Notes: generated by a model not told the origin, from the sequence alone. Positions 8,541 through 17,827 are shown, counted from the stretch's first letter. The stretch: DNA of 54,117 nucleotides from Desulfobacteraceae bacterium (GCA_016743945.1 JADGFI010000040.1:1-54117); one strand, 5' to 3'. Translations and numbers: made by a program.

Positions 8541-9910
8541 GATGTTTCTCCGGGAGCTGAAAAGAGTGATCTGAAAATATTATAAAACCCTGAAACAGCC
8601 GCAAGAAAAATTAACAGCCCCAGCGACGCCCGGACAATGTTGTAGATATGAATTTGGGGAAGTACCCGGTACACGGTTTCTCCGTTCAGCCAGGCATTGC
8701 CCTGGATGAGCCCGGAAATGGTTAAAACAATGGTAAACCCGACCACGCCAATCAATATCATCCAGTATTGAAAATTGGCCAGAAACTGGCTGTAAAGCGG
8801 TTTGCCCGTTATCTTAGGAAGGATGAAATAAAGTCCTCCCAGGGCAATCATCCCGGCAAACCCGAGGACACCGACATGGGCATGGCCCACTACCCAGTGG
8901 CTGAAGTGGGTCACCCGCTGGACATCGGGCAGTGCCATCATGGACCCCCGGATACTGACGATAAAATACATGATGGTCCCGGTAAACACAAATTTTCCGC
9001 CAATGTCTTCACTGATTAATCCAAGCTTTCCCCTGGCCGTGTACCAGATATTGATGAGAAAGGCCATCACCGGAATCACCATGGCAATACTGTCAACAAT
9101 GGCGACCACCTTAAGCCAGGTGGGAACCGGCACCTGCAGCAGATGGTGGGTTCCGATATGGGTATAGATGACAATCAGGGCCCAAAATCCTAGCAGGGAC
9201 AGGGTGTGACTGTACAGCGGTGTCCGGCAGACCTGGGGGATGACATAATAGGCAATGGCAGCTGAAAACGGTGTCAGCAAAAGCCCGAACACATTATGTC
9301 CGTAAAACCAGAGAAGAATGGCATCGGGAATGCCGACAAGAGCGCCGGAATCCGGCTGCCAGATAACGTTTCCCAGGCTGTAGGTACAGGCGGTGAGAAG
9401 GGTTCCCGCCAGCACATACCAGACAGAAACATACAAAATCTTTTCCTTCCTGTTTTTTACCGTCATCATGAAATTAAAAAAAATCAGGCTGAAGGCAACA
9501 ACGATGCCCACATCAATGGGCCAGATCATTTCAGCATATTCACGGCCTTGTGTATACCCCAATGCAAGGGTGATCACCAGGGCCACAAGGGCAATGTTCC
9601 ACAAGACAACCGTAACGACTCCCAGCCGTTCACTGTAAAGCTCGGTCCGCAGCAGCCGGGGAACCATATAAAACGCACTGGCCAGAAGGGCCGGGGTCGC
9701 AAATCCGAATAATACCAGGTTGACATGCATGGGCCGAAGTCTTGAAAAAAGGAGCCAGGCAATGTTGCCGGTTAAATCAGGGGCCACAAGCTCTAGGGCT
9801 GCAGTAAGACCTACCAGGGTGGCCATCATCATCCAGGCGGCGGAGGTCAGAGAAAACCATTTTGCTGTCAGGTAAGTGGCAGTGTCGGGACGGGTCGGGT
9901 TCTCGGGCAA
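8537..9910 (-). CDS. ccoN: cbb3-type cytochrome c oxidase catalytic subunit
   Basis: About 457 residues, around 12 membrane spans, heme-copper oxidase subunit I of C-type. Visible His ligands: RPMHVNL (low-spin heme), YGHNVFG and IGTHHLL (CuB), HFSHWVVGHAHVG (hemes b and b3). It reduces oxygen to water using electrons from the cytochrome subunit. A longer reading with ATG at 10063 would overlap actA by over 130 bp; I prefer TTG at 9910 because AGGAG stands 8 nt upstream and the product has normal CcoN length. It begins 16 bp after the actA stop. Presence in a probable sulfate reducer suggests oxygen detoxification or microaerobic energy saving. Confidence 0.9.
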   Translation of the reverse strand: MPENPTRPDTATYLTAKWFSLTSAAWMMMATLVGLTAALELVAPDLTGNIAWLLFSRLRPMHVNLVLFGFATPALLASAFYMVPRLLRTELYSERLGVVTVVLWNIALVALVITLALGYTQGREYAEMIWPIDVGIVVAFSLIFFNFMMTVKNRKEKILYVSVWYVLAGTLLTACTYSLGNVIWQPDSGALVGIPDAILLWFYGHNVFGLLLTPFSAAIAYYVIPQVCRTPLYSHTLSLLGFWALIVIYTHIGTHHLLQVPVPTWLKVVAIVDSIAMVIPVMAFLINIWYTARGKLGLISEDIGGKFVFTGTIMYFIVSIRGSMMALPDVQRVTHFSHWVVGHAHVGVLGFAGMIALGGLYFILPKITGKPLYSQFLANFQYWMILIGVVGFTIVLTISGLIQGNAWLNGETVYRVLPQIHIYNIVRASLGLLIFLAAVSGFYNIFRSLFSAPGETS

Positions 9911-9926
9911 AACAAACACTCCTATA

Positions 9927-10556
9927 TTAGTTGTGACAGGAAAGCCAGCAGTCCAGATTGGCTTTTTCTTTCCTGTGACATTGAATACAAAACCCCATTT
10001 TAAATTCATGGCGCTTAAGCCGGTCAGTTCCGGCAATATCTCCGTGACAGGCTTCACACTCAAACTCTTTTTTTATGTGGCGCTCATGGTTGAACATGAC
10101 ATGCTCGGGCACATAAAAAACCTTTTTCCACGGTGTGGGCGTCTGGGTATCAAAGTAATTGTGCTCTTTTAATATTTCCGGGTGGTTGGGAATAATATAG
10201 TTGTGGCAATACAGGCATTTTTCCACCGGCGGAATCCCGGGATGAACCGCCCGGTCCACATATGAATGGCAGAAACGGCAGTCAATTTGTTTGTTCCCGG
10301 CATGCAGCCTGTGGCTGAAAGCAATGGGCTGAACCGGACCTGCATTCACATGGGGCATGATATAAAACGAATAGACAAACAAGGCCAGCGAAATGATCAA
10401 AGCGCTTAAAACAAACAATTGAATTTTATTTTCTTTGACCTGGCCGACAAAGGATTGAAAGTGAGAAACAAGGGTCAGGGGTTTGCCGCCTGTTCCCACC
10501 AGGATCACCAGAAGGATAAGGGTTAAAAGTGTCAGGGATACCAGTATTATTTCCAT
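9927..10556 (-). CDS. actA: alternative complex III pentaheme cytochrome subunit A
   Basis: 209 residues with two hydrophobic segments (about 3-20 and 47-67) and five heme motifs: CRFCH at 93-97, CLYCH at 114-118, CEACH at 167-171, CIQCH at 190-194 and an unusual CWLSCH (C-x3-CH) at 203-208, right at the C-terminus. ActA is the pentaheme electron-output subunit of alternative complex III. In most act operons actA comes first; here it is placed after actF, next to the oxidase, possibly reflecting direct transfer to the cbb3 subunits. It overlaps the end of actF by ten bases. Confidence 0.88.
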   Translation of the reverse strand: MEIILVSLTLLTLILLVILVGTGGKPLTLVSHFQSFVGQVKENKIQLFVLSALIISLALFVYSFYIMPHVNAGPVQPIAFSHRLHAGNKQIDCRFCHSYVDRAVHPGIPPVEKCLYCHNYIIPNHPEILKEHNYFDTQTPTPWKKVFYVPEHVMFNHERHIKKEFECEACHGDIAGTDRLKRHEFKMGFCIQCHRKEKANLDCWLSCHN

Positions 10557-11821
10557 TGAACCACCTCCCCTGAATCCTCGTTCAGGACTTCAGGAAATTC
10601 TTTGAAATACGCTAAAATAGAAATAATAATGAGACCCAAAAATCCAAGGCTAATGATGATTTCATTGATGCCGATGGGAAACACAGCCGGATCGTGCGCA
10701 AGAAAGCTGGGGCCCAGCAGCAGGAAATGTTCGATCCACAGTCCTGTCAGGACGCAGGAGCTGATAACAATCATGCACCAGGGGGTTTTTTTGATGCTTC
10801 TGCTTAAAAGGATGACAAAGGGCAGAATAAAACAACCGATAAAAACCGTCCATGCAAGGGTGCTCCACGGCTGGGTCATGGTTCGTTCAATGATATAGGC
10901 GGTTTCTTCGGGAATATTCCCGTACCAGATGACCACAAACTGGGAATAGAAAAAATCTCCCCATACAATGCTGAAGCCAAAAAATAGCGTGCTCATGTCG
11001 CCCAGCTGGGTCGGGGTAAGGGTAAAGGGAACCCTGGGGGTTAAGTGAAGAATTGTTACCAGCAGGATAATGGCACCGAAACCGCCGTAGATAGCTTTGA
11101 TGAAGGTGTATGCACCAAACAGGGTCGAATACCAGTGGGGGTCTGTGCTCATGACCAGGTCAAACCCTATCAGGGAAAGGCACATGGCAAAGGCAAACAT
11201 ATACCAGCCGGCAAAAAGTGTCATCCGGTGTTTGATGGTTTCAGGATCCTGGGGGCTTTTTTCAAAACTGCGGAACAAAAAAGCTTTTAGCCGCGTATTT
11301 TTTGGGGCGGCCTTTAACCTGAATTTGAGGGAGTAGTAAAGGTAAGCAAACCCAAGGCTGTAGAGAATCAGAAATGCCACACTGTCCCGGAAGAATAAAA
11401 AGGGAACATTCAGCCACACCTCTTTTCCGTGCAGATCTTGTCCCAGCCACGTAAACACGTGGTCCTGCCCGATAAAAAGCAGGAGAAACAAGACAAACGA
11501 CACAGGAAAAAAAGCGGAAAATGCCTCTGCAATTGCCGCAAAAGAGTGGCTCCATCTAGCTTTAGTAAAGTGCATAAGGGTTGAAAACAAAAGCCCTCCG
11601 CAAGACAAGACGGTAAAGAACAAAAAATTTGTCAGGTAAACAAGCCAGGCTTTTTCCGGATGGCTACCGGCTGCCAAAAAAGTGAAAAACAAAAATCCAC
11701 TTCCGGCAATGAGTGCCGGAAGGATGAACACACTTTTTTTCAAGGGTGCGGACGGTTTAGTTAATGCCGTACCTTCTGGTAATGCTGTGCCCTCTGGTAA
11801 TGCCGGATCCATGGACGTCAT
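10547..11821 (-). CDS. actF: alternative complex III membrane subunit F (NrfD-like)
   Basis: 424 residues with about ten membrane spans and similarity to ActC/NrfD-type quinol-binding subunits; it is the second large membrane subunit of alternative complex III. The N-terminal ~28 residues are a low-complexity Pro/Glu/Thr/Ala tail that contains an exact duplication of PEGTAL. The start codon overlaps the actD stop as ATGA. It lies between actD and actA in a tight minus-strand operon. Confidence 0.87.
   Translation of the reverse strand: MTSMDPALPEGTALPEGTALTKPSAPLKKSVFILPALIAGSGFLFFTFLAAGSHPEKAWLVYLTNFLFFTVLSCGGLLFSTLMHFTKARWSHSFAAIAEAFSAFFPVSFVLFLLLFIGQDHVFTWLGQDLHGKEVWLNVPFLFFRDSVAFLILYSLGFAYLYYSLKFRLKAAPKNTRLKAFLFRSFEKSPQDPETIKHRMTLFAGWYMFAFAMCLSLIGFDLVMSTDPHWYSTLFGAYTFIKAIYGGFGAIILLVTILHLTPRVPFTLTPTQLGDMSTLFFGFSIVWGDFFYSQFVVIWYGNIPEETAYIIERTMTQPWSTLAWTVFIGCFILPFVILLSRSIKKTPWCMIVISSCVLTGLWIEHFLLLGPSFLAHDPAVFPIGINEIIISLGFLGLIIISILAYFKEFPEVLNEDSGEVVQWK
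11766..11801. repeat. 18-bp tandem duplication in the actF 5' end
   Basis: Two adjacent 18-bp units (11766-11783 and 11784-11801) differ at two bases. They encode the duplicated PEGTAL at the ActF N-terminus, so the frame is kept. Confidence 0.85.
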
Positions 11822-12330
11822 TTGTCTTCCCTTAATTCTTTTAAAGACCCTGTATGGTGAAGCAGATCTTTTAAACTGTCAAGATTCTCAGGCGCTGAAG
11901 CCACTTCAATCCCATACAGGGAGCCTGAGCATTCCGGGTCATAATTATTTTCATAGTCCAGGTCAGGCAACCCCACCTGGGTGACGATGCCCAGCACATT
12001 GCCCAGCACGGCAAACAGGATGGTAAACTCAAAGGCGATCACAAAAAACGGTATCCAGGAAAGAATGGGCTTTCCGCCGACAATCAGGCTCCACCTTGTG
12101 GCTGTGAACACGGCCAGGGAAAATCCGGAAATAAATCCAATGATCCCGCCGGTCAGGGTAAACCAGCCGATCTTGCTTTTTTTTCTGCCCAGGGCCCGGG
12201 CAAGGGCGTGGCTTGGGATGGGACTGTGTACTTCTGTTACCTCAAAGCCTTCTTTCTGTATTTTTTCCACAGCAGCCAGGGTGTCTTCCTGGGTGTTAAA
12301 AAGACCTGTGACAATGATGGCTGTGCTCAT
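11818..12330 (-). CDS. actD: alternative complex III subunit D (DUF3341)
   Basis: 170 residues with the DUF3341 layout: a soluble N-terminal ferredoxin-like part (1-55), two membrane segments (about 57-80 and 90-113), then a soluble tail ending near the typical GSLYGIEV region. ActD is a peripheral membrane subunit of alternative complex III. A GGAG that overlaps the stop of actC serves as its ribosome site. Neighbours actC and actF on both sides make the call firm. Confidence 0.88.
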   Translation of the reverse strand: MSTAIIVTGLFNTQEDTLAAVEKIQKEGFEVTEVHSPIPSHALARALGRKKSKIGWFTLTGGIIGFISGFSLAVFTATRWSLIVGGKPILSWIPFFVIAFEFTILFAVLGNVLGIVTQVGLPDLDYENNYDPECSGSLYGIEVASAPENLDSLKDLLHHTGSLKELREDK

Positions 12331-12333
12331 GAA

Positions 12334-13638
12334 TTACTCCGTTTTATGTATCATTTCTTTCATTTCAGTCATGGAAACAGACGGCAGGTGTTTGATAAAC
12401 AGCAAAAACAGAAAAAAGAAGACGCAAAAGGCCCCCACCATTATGCCTCCCTCGACCCATGTGGGACGGTAATGCCCCCAGGCATTGGGCAAAAAGTCAT
12501 GGGCAACGCTGCCCGCGATGATGACAAACCGTTCAAACCACATGCCGATATTGACAAAAATCGAGATGATAAACAAAGGGATGACATGGGTTCTTATTTT
12601 TTTAGATAAATACAGCAAGGGAATCACGGTATTGCAGACCACCATGATCCAGTATTCCGGTGCATAATGACCAAAAGCTCTCCACCAGAAGGTTTCCATT
12701 TCAATGCTGTTCCGGCTGTACCAGGCGATAAACAATTCCGTGGCATAGGAAAATCCCACGATGATGCCGGTAAAGACAATTGTTTTTGCGATTGCTTCCA
12801 GAACCTCCATGGTGATAAGCGCTTCAAGCTTAAAAATTTTTCTCAAGGGAATGCTCAGGGTGAGGACCATGGCAAGACCGGAGTGAATGGCACCGGCCAC
12901 AAAGTACGGCGCAAAAATGGTGGTGTGCCAGCCGGGTGTCACACTCAGGGCAAAGTCCCAGGACACCACACTGTGAACAGAGATGACAAGGGGGGTGGCA
13001 AGGCCTGCAAACAGCATATAGGCCCTTGAATAGTTCAGCCATTGCCCGGTTTTACCGGACCATCCAAGGGAGAGTACGGCAAAGATCTTTTTGCGTACCC
13101 CTTGGGAACGATCCCTGATAATGGCCAGATCCGGAACCAGCCCGGTATACCAGAAAAGGCTGCTCACGGTCAGGTAGGTGCTGATGGCAATGACATCAAA
13201 CATCAGGGGAGACTGAAAATTGGGCCACAAGGTTCGCTGGTTGGGAAGGGGCAGCATGTAAAACACCAGCCAGGCCCGGCCCAGGTGGATAAAAGGGAAG
13301 AGGCCTGCTACGCACACGGCAAAGACGGTCATGGTCTCGGCAGCCCTGGCAATGGGATTTCTCCACCCTGCACGGAAAAGGAACAATATGGCCGAGATCA
13401 GGGTGCCGGAGTGGGCAATCCCCACCCAGAAGACAAAATTGATCAAATAGGTACCCCAGTGGACCGGTGTGTTCATGCCGGCCACGCCCACGCCGACAAA
13501 GATCTGGTATGCCCAGCAAGATGCGCCGAGGGCTGCCCCGCAAAACAGCAGCGCAATGATACTCCAGTAAACCTTGCCCGGACGGGACAGCGTGTTCAGG
13601 ACCGTGGTATTGATTGTTTCAAACGTCAATTGAGACAT
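12334..13638 (-). CDS. actC: alternative complex III quinol-binding membrane subunit C (NrfD family)
   Basis: 434 residues, ten predicted membrane spans, NrfD/PsrC fold. In complex III this subunit binds menaquinol near the iron-sulfur subunit ActB. Features include HWGTYLINFVFWVGIAHSG near residue 60-80 and a long conserved GRAWL-containing loop around 124. It follows actB by about 25 bp and precedes actD by three bases. Length and order (B-C-D-F) agree with known act clusters. Confidence 0.9.
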   Translation of the reverse strand: MSQLTFETINTTVLNTLSRPGKVYWSIIALLFCGAALGASCWAYQIFVGVGVAGMNTPVHWGTYLINFVFWVGIAHSGTLISAILFLFRAGWRNPIARAAETMTVFAVCVAGLFPFIHLGRAWLVFYMLPLPNQRTLWPNFQSPLMFDVIAISTYLTVSSLFWYTGLVPDLAIIRDRSQGVRKKIFAVLSLGWSGKTGQWLNYSRAYMLFAGLATPLVISVHSVVSWDFALSVTPGWHTTIFAPYFVAGAIHSGLAMVLTLSIPLRKIFKLEALITMEVLEAIAKTIVFTGIIVGFSYATELFIAWYSRNSIEMETFWWRAFGHYAPEYWIMVVCNTVIPLLYLSKKIRTHVIPLFIISIFVNIGMWFERFVIIAGSVAHDFLPNAWGHYRPTWVEGGIMVGAFCVFFFLFLLFIKHLPSVSMTEMKEMIHKTE

Positions 13639-13663
13639 ATGTTTAAAATCCCCGGTTGAAGTT

Positions 13664-16600
13664 TCATAACGCCTGCACCATTTTTTTCAGATAAATAACG
13701 GCAGGTTTGGTATTCAGATAGCCCAGCACCTGGTATGCCCTTGGATCACGGGCAAGAACTGAAACCGCAGAGTTCTTGTCAAGAAAGTTGCCAAAGGTCA
13801 GTGCACCCGCAGGACAGGTCTGCACACATGCAGGCATAACCTCCCCGTCCCGGATATCCCGGTTTTCATTTTTTGCCTGATTGTGGGCCTTTTTTATTCT
13901 CTGTACGCAAAACGAGCATTTTTCCATCACGCCTTTGCTCCGGGCGGTGACATCGGGGTTGAGCTGAAGGTTGAGGGGTTTGGGCAGATCCCAGTCAAAC
14001 CAGTTGAATTTTCTGACTTTGTAGGGGCAGTTCTGGGCACAAAACCGTGTGCCGATACAGCGGTTGTAAACCTGGTTGTTGAGCCCCTCTTTGGAGTGGT
14101 GGGGGGCATACACAGGACACACAGATTCACAGGGCGCATTATCGCAGTGCTGGCACATCATGGGAAGGAATATCAGCCGGTCTTCAGAGTTCTGATCCTG
14201 GTAGCGTTCGATTCTCAGCCAGGCCATCTCCCGGCCCTTGGTGAGCTGGGTTTTTCCGGAGACACCAATATTATTTTCCGCGTAACAGGCCGCCACACAG
14301 GAAGAGCATCCCACGCATTTGTCCAGGTCCACGACCATTCCCCATCGGTAGCCTTCATGGGCGTGGGCCGGGTAAAAATCCCGTTTTTTATCGTACCCTT
14401 CCTCGGTGGGAAGGGTCAGGGGGAACTGGTTCATATCCAGGCCTCCGCCTTCTTTTCCCCCCTGCCCGGAAGCGTCACCGTGACCGCCTTGGCTGTGGTG
14501 GCCCATGATCATGGACAGGGCAATTTTTCTTTTATACTGGGACCGGCTGCCGTCTGTCTGGGGAAGCGCATCAACCTTGCCTGCAAGCTTAACCAAACTG
14601 GGGGTGATAAGATAGGAGAGAAAATCAGAGGTCCCAAGATTGCCGGACAAAAGATCATTACCGGATAACAATTCAATGGGACTGCTGCCGAATCCTGCGG
14701 CATAGCGGCCGTAGGCATTGTGTCCCTGACCTACCTGCATGACCATCAGTCCTGAAACAACACCCTGGTAGGAATAAACCGGAGCTGCGATGGTTTTATC
14801 ATTGGATTCGATGCTCAGGATATCTCCGTGTGCGAATCCATATGCTTCAAGGGTTGCAGGATGAACCATGACCATGGTTTCCCAGGCAATACTGGTAACC
14901 GGATCGGGGATTTCATTGAGCCAGGACTTGTTGGCTCCCCGGCCGTCATACAGCCGAAGGGAGGGGACCGCCAAAAAGGTTAATCCTTGTTTTTCAGGGG
15001 GGTGGATGGAATCTATTGTTTTTTTGAGCACCTGGATAGATCCCGTATCAATGGAGAGGGTATCAAAGGGCGGTCTGCCGGTCCGGGTATTGCTGTCGGA
15101 ATGAAATATCCCGCCTCTTTGAATTGTTTGAAGAAAATGGACTTTGCTCTTTTCCGCAAGATTCGTATACAGGTAGTCGGCCAGGTATTGATAGTAGTCA
15201 TCAAACTGCCGGTCCCGGCCTGACAGGTCCCGGCCTGACAGGTCAAGGAAAACATCACCGATGGAAGGGGACTGGGTGAGCCGCCCCATGGCAGGCTGAA
15301 GCGTTGAAATACATGACGTGTTGCTCGCATAACTGTCCCAGGTCTCCAGGGAAAGCTGGACCGGGAAGACGAGGTCTGCGTTTTGGGAGGTTTCATCCAT
15401 GAAATTTGAAAAACTGACTTTAAAGATATCCTTGCGATTGAAAATCTCTGTTAAATTTGTATTTTCGGGAAACGTAAACAGGGGATTGGTATTATAAAAC
15501 AAAAAAAGATCTGTGGGGTCTGTGACAGCCGTTTCAAAGACAGCCGCTGTTTCTTTTGCCGTCATAACCTTTTCAAGGGCATGTCTTCGTTCAAAATCAT
15601 ACAGGGAAAGATCCTTGTCCAGCAAAAGATTCATCAGGGTCACGGCCATTTCCAGGGCAAAGGAGTTGTCTGCCGCTGTCGCGCCTGTTGACCCCAGAAT
15701 CAGGGGGCTGTGGGATGCGAGCAAGGATTCGGCCAGAAGCGTTTGATCCGCGGCCAAAAACCCAGTTTTTCGTTCAACAAACTTGGCATCGTATGCTGCG
15801 GCAAGCGCCGCAAGTTCCTTTAAAAACGGATCCGGCAGATGATCAATTGTTCTGGTTTCCAAAATTTTGCGGATCAACCCCAGGGCCACCATATATTCCG
15901 TTCCCGCAGCGATCGGGATAAACTTGTCTGCATTGGCGGCGGTCAGGGACATGTAAGGCCCAACATGAACAAACATCCCTTTTGTACCGTCTTTAAGGCT
16001 GTGCATGGATTTGAATTTGCGGATATATTCAACCGGTGACAGCCAGGTCTCTATAAAATCTGCCCCAAAGCCCAGGATAAAATCTGAGCGTTCCATATGA
16101 AAAGAGGGAAGCGCATGCCTTGAAAACACAGCCTTATGAGCTGCTCTCAACCCATCATGGGCGTAGGGTTCGTACATAACCGCAGGGCTTGCGCCAAATT
16201 CTTCCAAAGTACTTGTAAACAGGGCGGAAAGCGGTACGGATGTGATGCCAGTCAACAATTTGACGCGGTTGCTTCCTTTTTCTGATGCGGCCTGCATCCT
16301 CTCTTTGAGAATGCCAAAGGCGTGGTCAAAAGAGATGGGTTTAAATGTCTGACCCATTTTGAGCTGCGGCATCAACAGCCTGTCCGGATCATAAACAGAC
16401 TGCAGGGCAGCCTGGCCCCGGATACACAATTTCCCCTGGTTGACCGGGTGGACGGGATTTCCCTCCAACTTTATCACGCGGCCCTCACGATTTTTGGCAA
16501 GGACACCGCATCCTGCCGGACACTCCATGCAGGTGGATGCATACCAGGTGGCTTGACCGGTCACAAAATCTTCAGGTGCCGTAACCAGCGAAAAAATATT

Positions 16601-16681
16601 TTTATCATAGTCTGTCTTACAGCCATAGACCGCTGCAATGCTTCCAATCCCGGCAGTCTTGAGAAATGTTCGTCTATCCAT
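13664..16681 (-). CDS. actB: alternative complex III iron-sulfur subunit B (molybdopterin-like plus ferredoxin domains)
   Basis: 1005 residues. The N-terminus is a Tat signal (RRTFLK at 3-8) ending in VYGC at 18-21, which could also be a lipobox. A molybdopterin-oxidoreductase-like domain follows, with a 4Fe-4S motif C51-x2-C54-x3-C58...C86; in ActB this domain carries no molybdenum. The C-terminal ~250 residues are a PsrB-like ferredoxin domain with four Cys clusters (CVGCSSCVAAC, CQHCDNAPCESVC, CIGTRFCAQNC, and CSFC paired with CVQTC). It takes electrons from quinol at ActC and passes them to the hemes. AAAGGG precedes ATG 16681. The product includes a tandem DLSGR duplication. Confidence 0.92.
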   Translation of the reverse strand: MDRRTFLKTAGIGSIAAVYGCKTDYDKNIFSLVTAPEDFVTGQATWYASTCMECPAGCGVLAKNREGRVIKLEGNPVHPVNQGKLCIRGQAALQSVYDPDRLLMPQLKMGQTFKPISFDHAFGILKERMQAASEKGSNRVKLLTGITSVPLSALFTSTLEEFGASPAVMYEPYAHDGLRAAHKAVFSRHALPSFHMERSDFILGFGADFIETWLSPVEYIRKFKSMHSLKDGTKGMFVHVGPYMSLTAANADKFIPIAAGTEYMVALGLIRKILETRTIDHLPDPFLKELAALAAAYDAKFVERKTGFLAADQTLLAESLLASHSPLILGSTGATAADNSFALEMAVTLMNLLLDKDLSLYDFERRHALEKVMTAKETAAVFETAVTDPTDLFLFYNTNPLFTFPENTNLTEIFNRKDIFKVSFSNFMDETSQNADLVFPVQLSLETWDSYASNTSCISTLQPAMGRLTQSPSIGDVFLDLSGRDLSGRDRQFDDYYQYLADYLYTNLAEKSKVHFLQTIQRGGIFHSDSNTRTGRPPFDTLSIDTGSIQVLKKTIDSIHPPEKQGLTFLAVPSLRLYDGRGANKSWLNEIPDPVTSIAWETMVMVHPATLEAYGFAHGDILSIESNDKTIAAPVYSYQGVVSGLMVMQVGQGHNAYGRYAAGFGSSPIELLSGNDLLSGNLGTSDFLSYLITPSLVKLAGKVDALPQTDGSRSQYKRKIALSMIMGHHSQGGHGDASGQGGKEGGGLDMNQFPLTLPTEEGYDKKRDFYPAHAHEGYRWGMVVDLDKCVGCSSCVAACYAENNIGVSGKTQLTKGREMAWLRIERYQDQNSEDRLIFLPMMCQHCDNAPCESVCPVYAPHHSKEGLNNQVYNRCIGTRFCAQNCPYKVRKFNWFDWDLPKPLNLQLNPDVTARSKGVMEKCSFCVQRIKKAHNQAKNENRDIRDGEVMPACVQTCPAGALTFGNFLDKNSAVSVLARDPRAYQVLGYLNTKPAVIYLKKMVQAL
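15211..15245. repeat. 15-bp tandem repeat inside actB
   Basis: GGTCCCGGCCTGACA is repeated exactly at 15211-15225 and 15226-15240, followed by a partial third copy. It encodes a duplicated LSGRD in the molybdopterin-like domain and keeps the frame. Confidence 0.9.
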
Positions 16682-16772
16682 TATGCATCCCTTTGTCGCA
16701 TTGGTATTGATAGATTCTCATACATTTTCCACTTCAGTGGGGCAGCGTAAAACTGTTTTTGGATCGAAGGGC

Positions 16773-16805
16773 TGGCCGATCTGTATATCACAAAGATATC
16801 GGCCA
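16773..16805 (-). promoter_or_regulatory. inverted repeat in the actB leader
   Basis: TGGCCGAT at 16773-16780 and ATCGGCCA at 16798-16805 form a perfect 8-bp stem around 17 nt, with a second pairing ATATC/GATAT inside. It begins about 10 nt downstream of the transcription start expected from the promoter at 16822-16848. No T-run follows it on either strand, so an operator or leader hairpin is more likely than a terminator. Confidence 0.55.
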
Positions 16806-16821
16806 AAAATTATGTTTTAAA

Positions 16822-16848
16822 TTTATAGAAACCGTTTTAAATTGTCAA
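16822..16848 (-). promoter_or_regulatory. candidate sigma70 promoter for the act-cco operon
   Basis: On the minus strand TTGACA (16848-16843) is followed after 15 bp by TATAAA (16827-16822). It lies just after the ubiE stop and 141 bp upstream of the actB start, so the respiratory operon could be expressed apart from ubiE. The spacing is slightly short. Confidence 0.5.
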
Positions 16849-16857
16849 TTGTTTTCC

Positions 16858-17670
16858 TTATTTCCTTGCTGAATGAATCACTGCGATTCCATTTGTCAAC
16901 CGCTTGATTTTTATATCCTTAAAACCGATATCTTTTAAAATCAGGCGTAACTCCCCGGGAAGGGGAAACGCTCTTATGGATTCGGGGAATGCGATGTAGG
17001 CTTCTGTTGACCCGGTGATGAGTCCCCCTATTAACGGCATTATCCTGAACGAGTAAAAATCGTAAAGATATCTAAAAAAAGAATTGTCCGGTTTTGAGAA
17101 CTCCAGACAACACATGGTGCCGCCTTTTTTCAACACACGGAAAATCTCCTTGAAACCAGTTTCAAGATGGGTGACGTTGCGAATTCCAAACCCGATGGAA
17201 ACCGCATCGAATGCCTCATCAGGAAAAGAGATGCATTCAGCATCCCCTTGAACAAAGCTTACCCCTTTTATGGATTTCCTTTTCCCTTGTTCGATCATTT
17301 TCCGGTTAATGTCGTACACAACGGACATCCCTTTTTCGCCTGCTCTGTATGCAGACAAACAAGCCATATCTCCGGTTCCTCCGCATACATCCAGAATTTT
17401 TTCTTCGGGTTTGATCATCAGTGTTTCGACGGCCCTTCGTTTCCATGCATAATGAATTCCGCCGCTCAGGATGGTATTCATCAAGTCGTATCGCGTGGCA
17501 ATGGTATCGAAATGCCGGTTGACCCGGTGACGTTTATCGGATTCGGCATAGGCGGTAAACCCGAATTTTGCCGTCCGGGTAACAGATACATGCTTTTCAA
17601 GCTGCTCGAGTCGTTTTTCTCTGGTATACCATTTATCAATATTAAAGATCATTTTCTTGTCCAGGTCCAT
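16858..17670 (-). CDS. ubiE: menaquinone C-methyltransferase (UbiE/MenG family)
   Basis: 270 residues, SAM-dependent methyltransferase of the UbiE/COQ5 class, which methylates demethylmenaquinone in the last step of quinone synthesis. Evidence: FDTIATRYDLMNTILSGGIH, the SAM-binding DVCGGTGD, GFGIRN and CLEFSKP, all family signatures. There is an extra ~50-residue N-terminal stretch before the methyltransferase core; a shorter start at Met7 is possible. It is directly upstream of the menaquinol-oxidising complex III genes on the same strand, an apt position for supplying the quinone. Confidence 0.88.
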   Translation of the reverse strand: MDLDKKMIFNIDKWYTREKRLEQLEKHVSVTRTAKFGFTAYAESDKRHRVNRHFDTIATRYDLMNTILSGGIHYAWKRRAVETLMIKPEEKILDVCGGTGDMACLSAYRAGEKGMSVVYDINRKMIEQGKRKSIKGVSFVQGDAECISFPDEAFDAVSIGFGIRNVTHLETGFKEIFRVLKKGGTMCCLEFSKPDNSFFRYLYDFYSFRIMPLIGGLITGSTEAYIAFPESIRAFPLPGELRLILKDIGFKDIKIKRLTNGIAVIHSARK

Positions 17671-17798
17671 TTAACAGTGATGTGAAAGATGCCAAGTCAT
17701 AACACTTGCCACAATAAATGAAAATATTTTTTTAAATGTCCTGTCGTCTTTTTGACCATGGGACTGACAAAAAAAGTTAGGCTTTTGAAACTTTTTTA

Positions 17799-17827
17799 TT
17801 GACAACCTATTATTTTATGCGCATAGT
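17799..17827 (+). promoter_or_regulatory. sigma70 promoter of the small peptide gene
   Basis: TTGACA at 17799-17804 and CATAGT at 17822-17827 with a 17-bp spacer. It would give a leader of about 67 nt before the ATG at 17901. Confidence 0.6.

Noticed and set aside
9910..10063. Extended N-terminus of CcoN
   Set aside because: It would overlap actA by more than 130 bp and adds residues unlike CcoN.
13042..14668. Long plus-strand frames opposite actB and actC
   Set aside because: They are antisense shadows of GC-biased coding sequence; translations are Gly/His/Pro-rich, without ribosome sites or family features.
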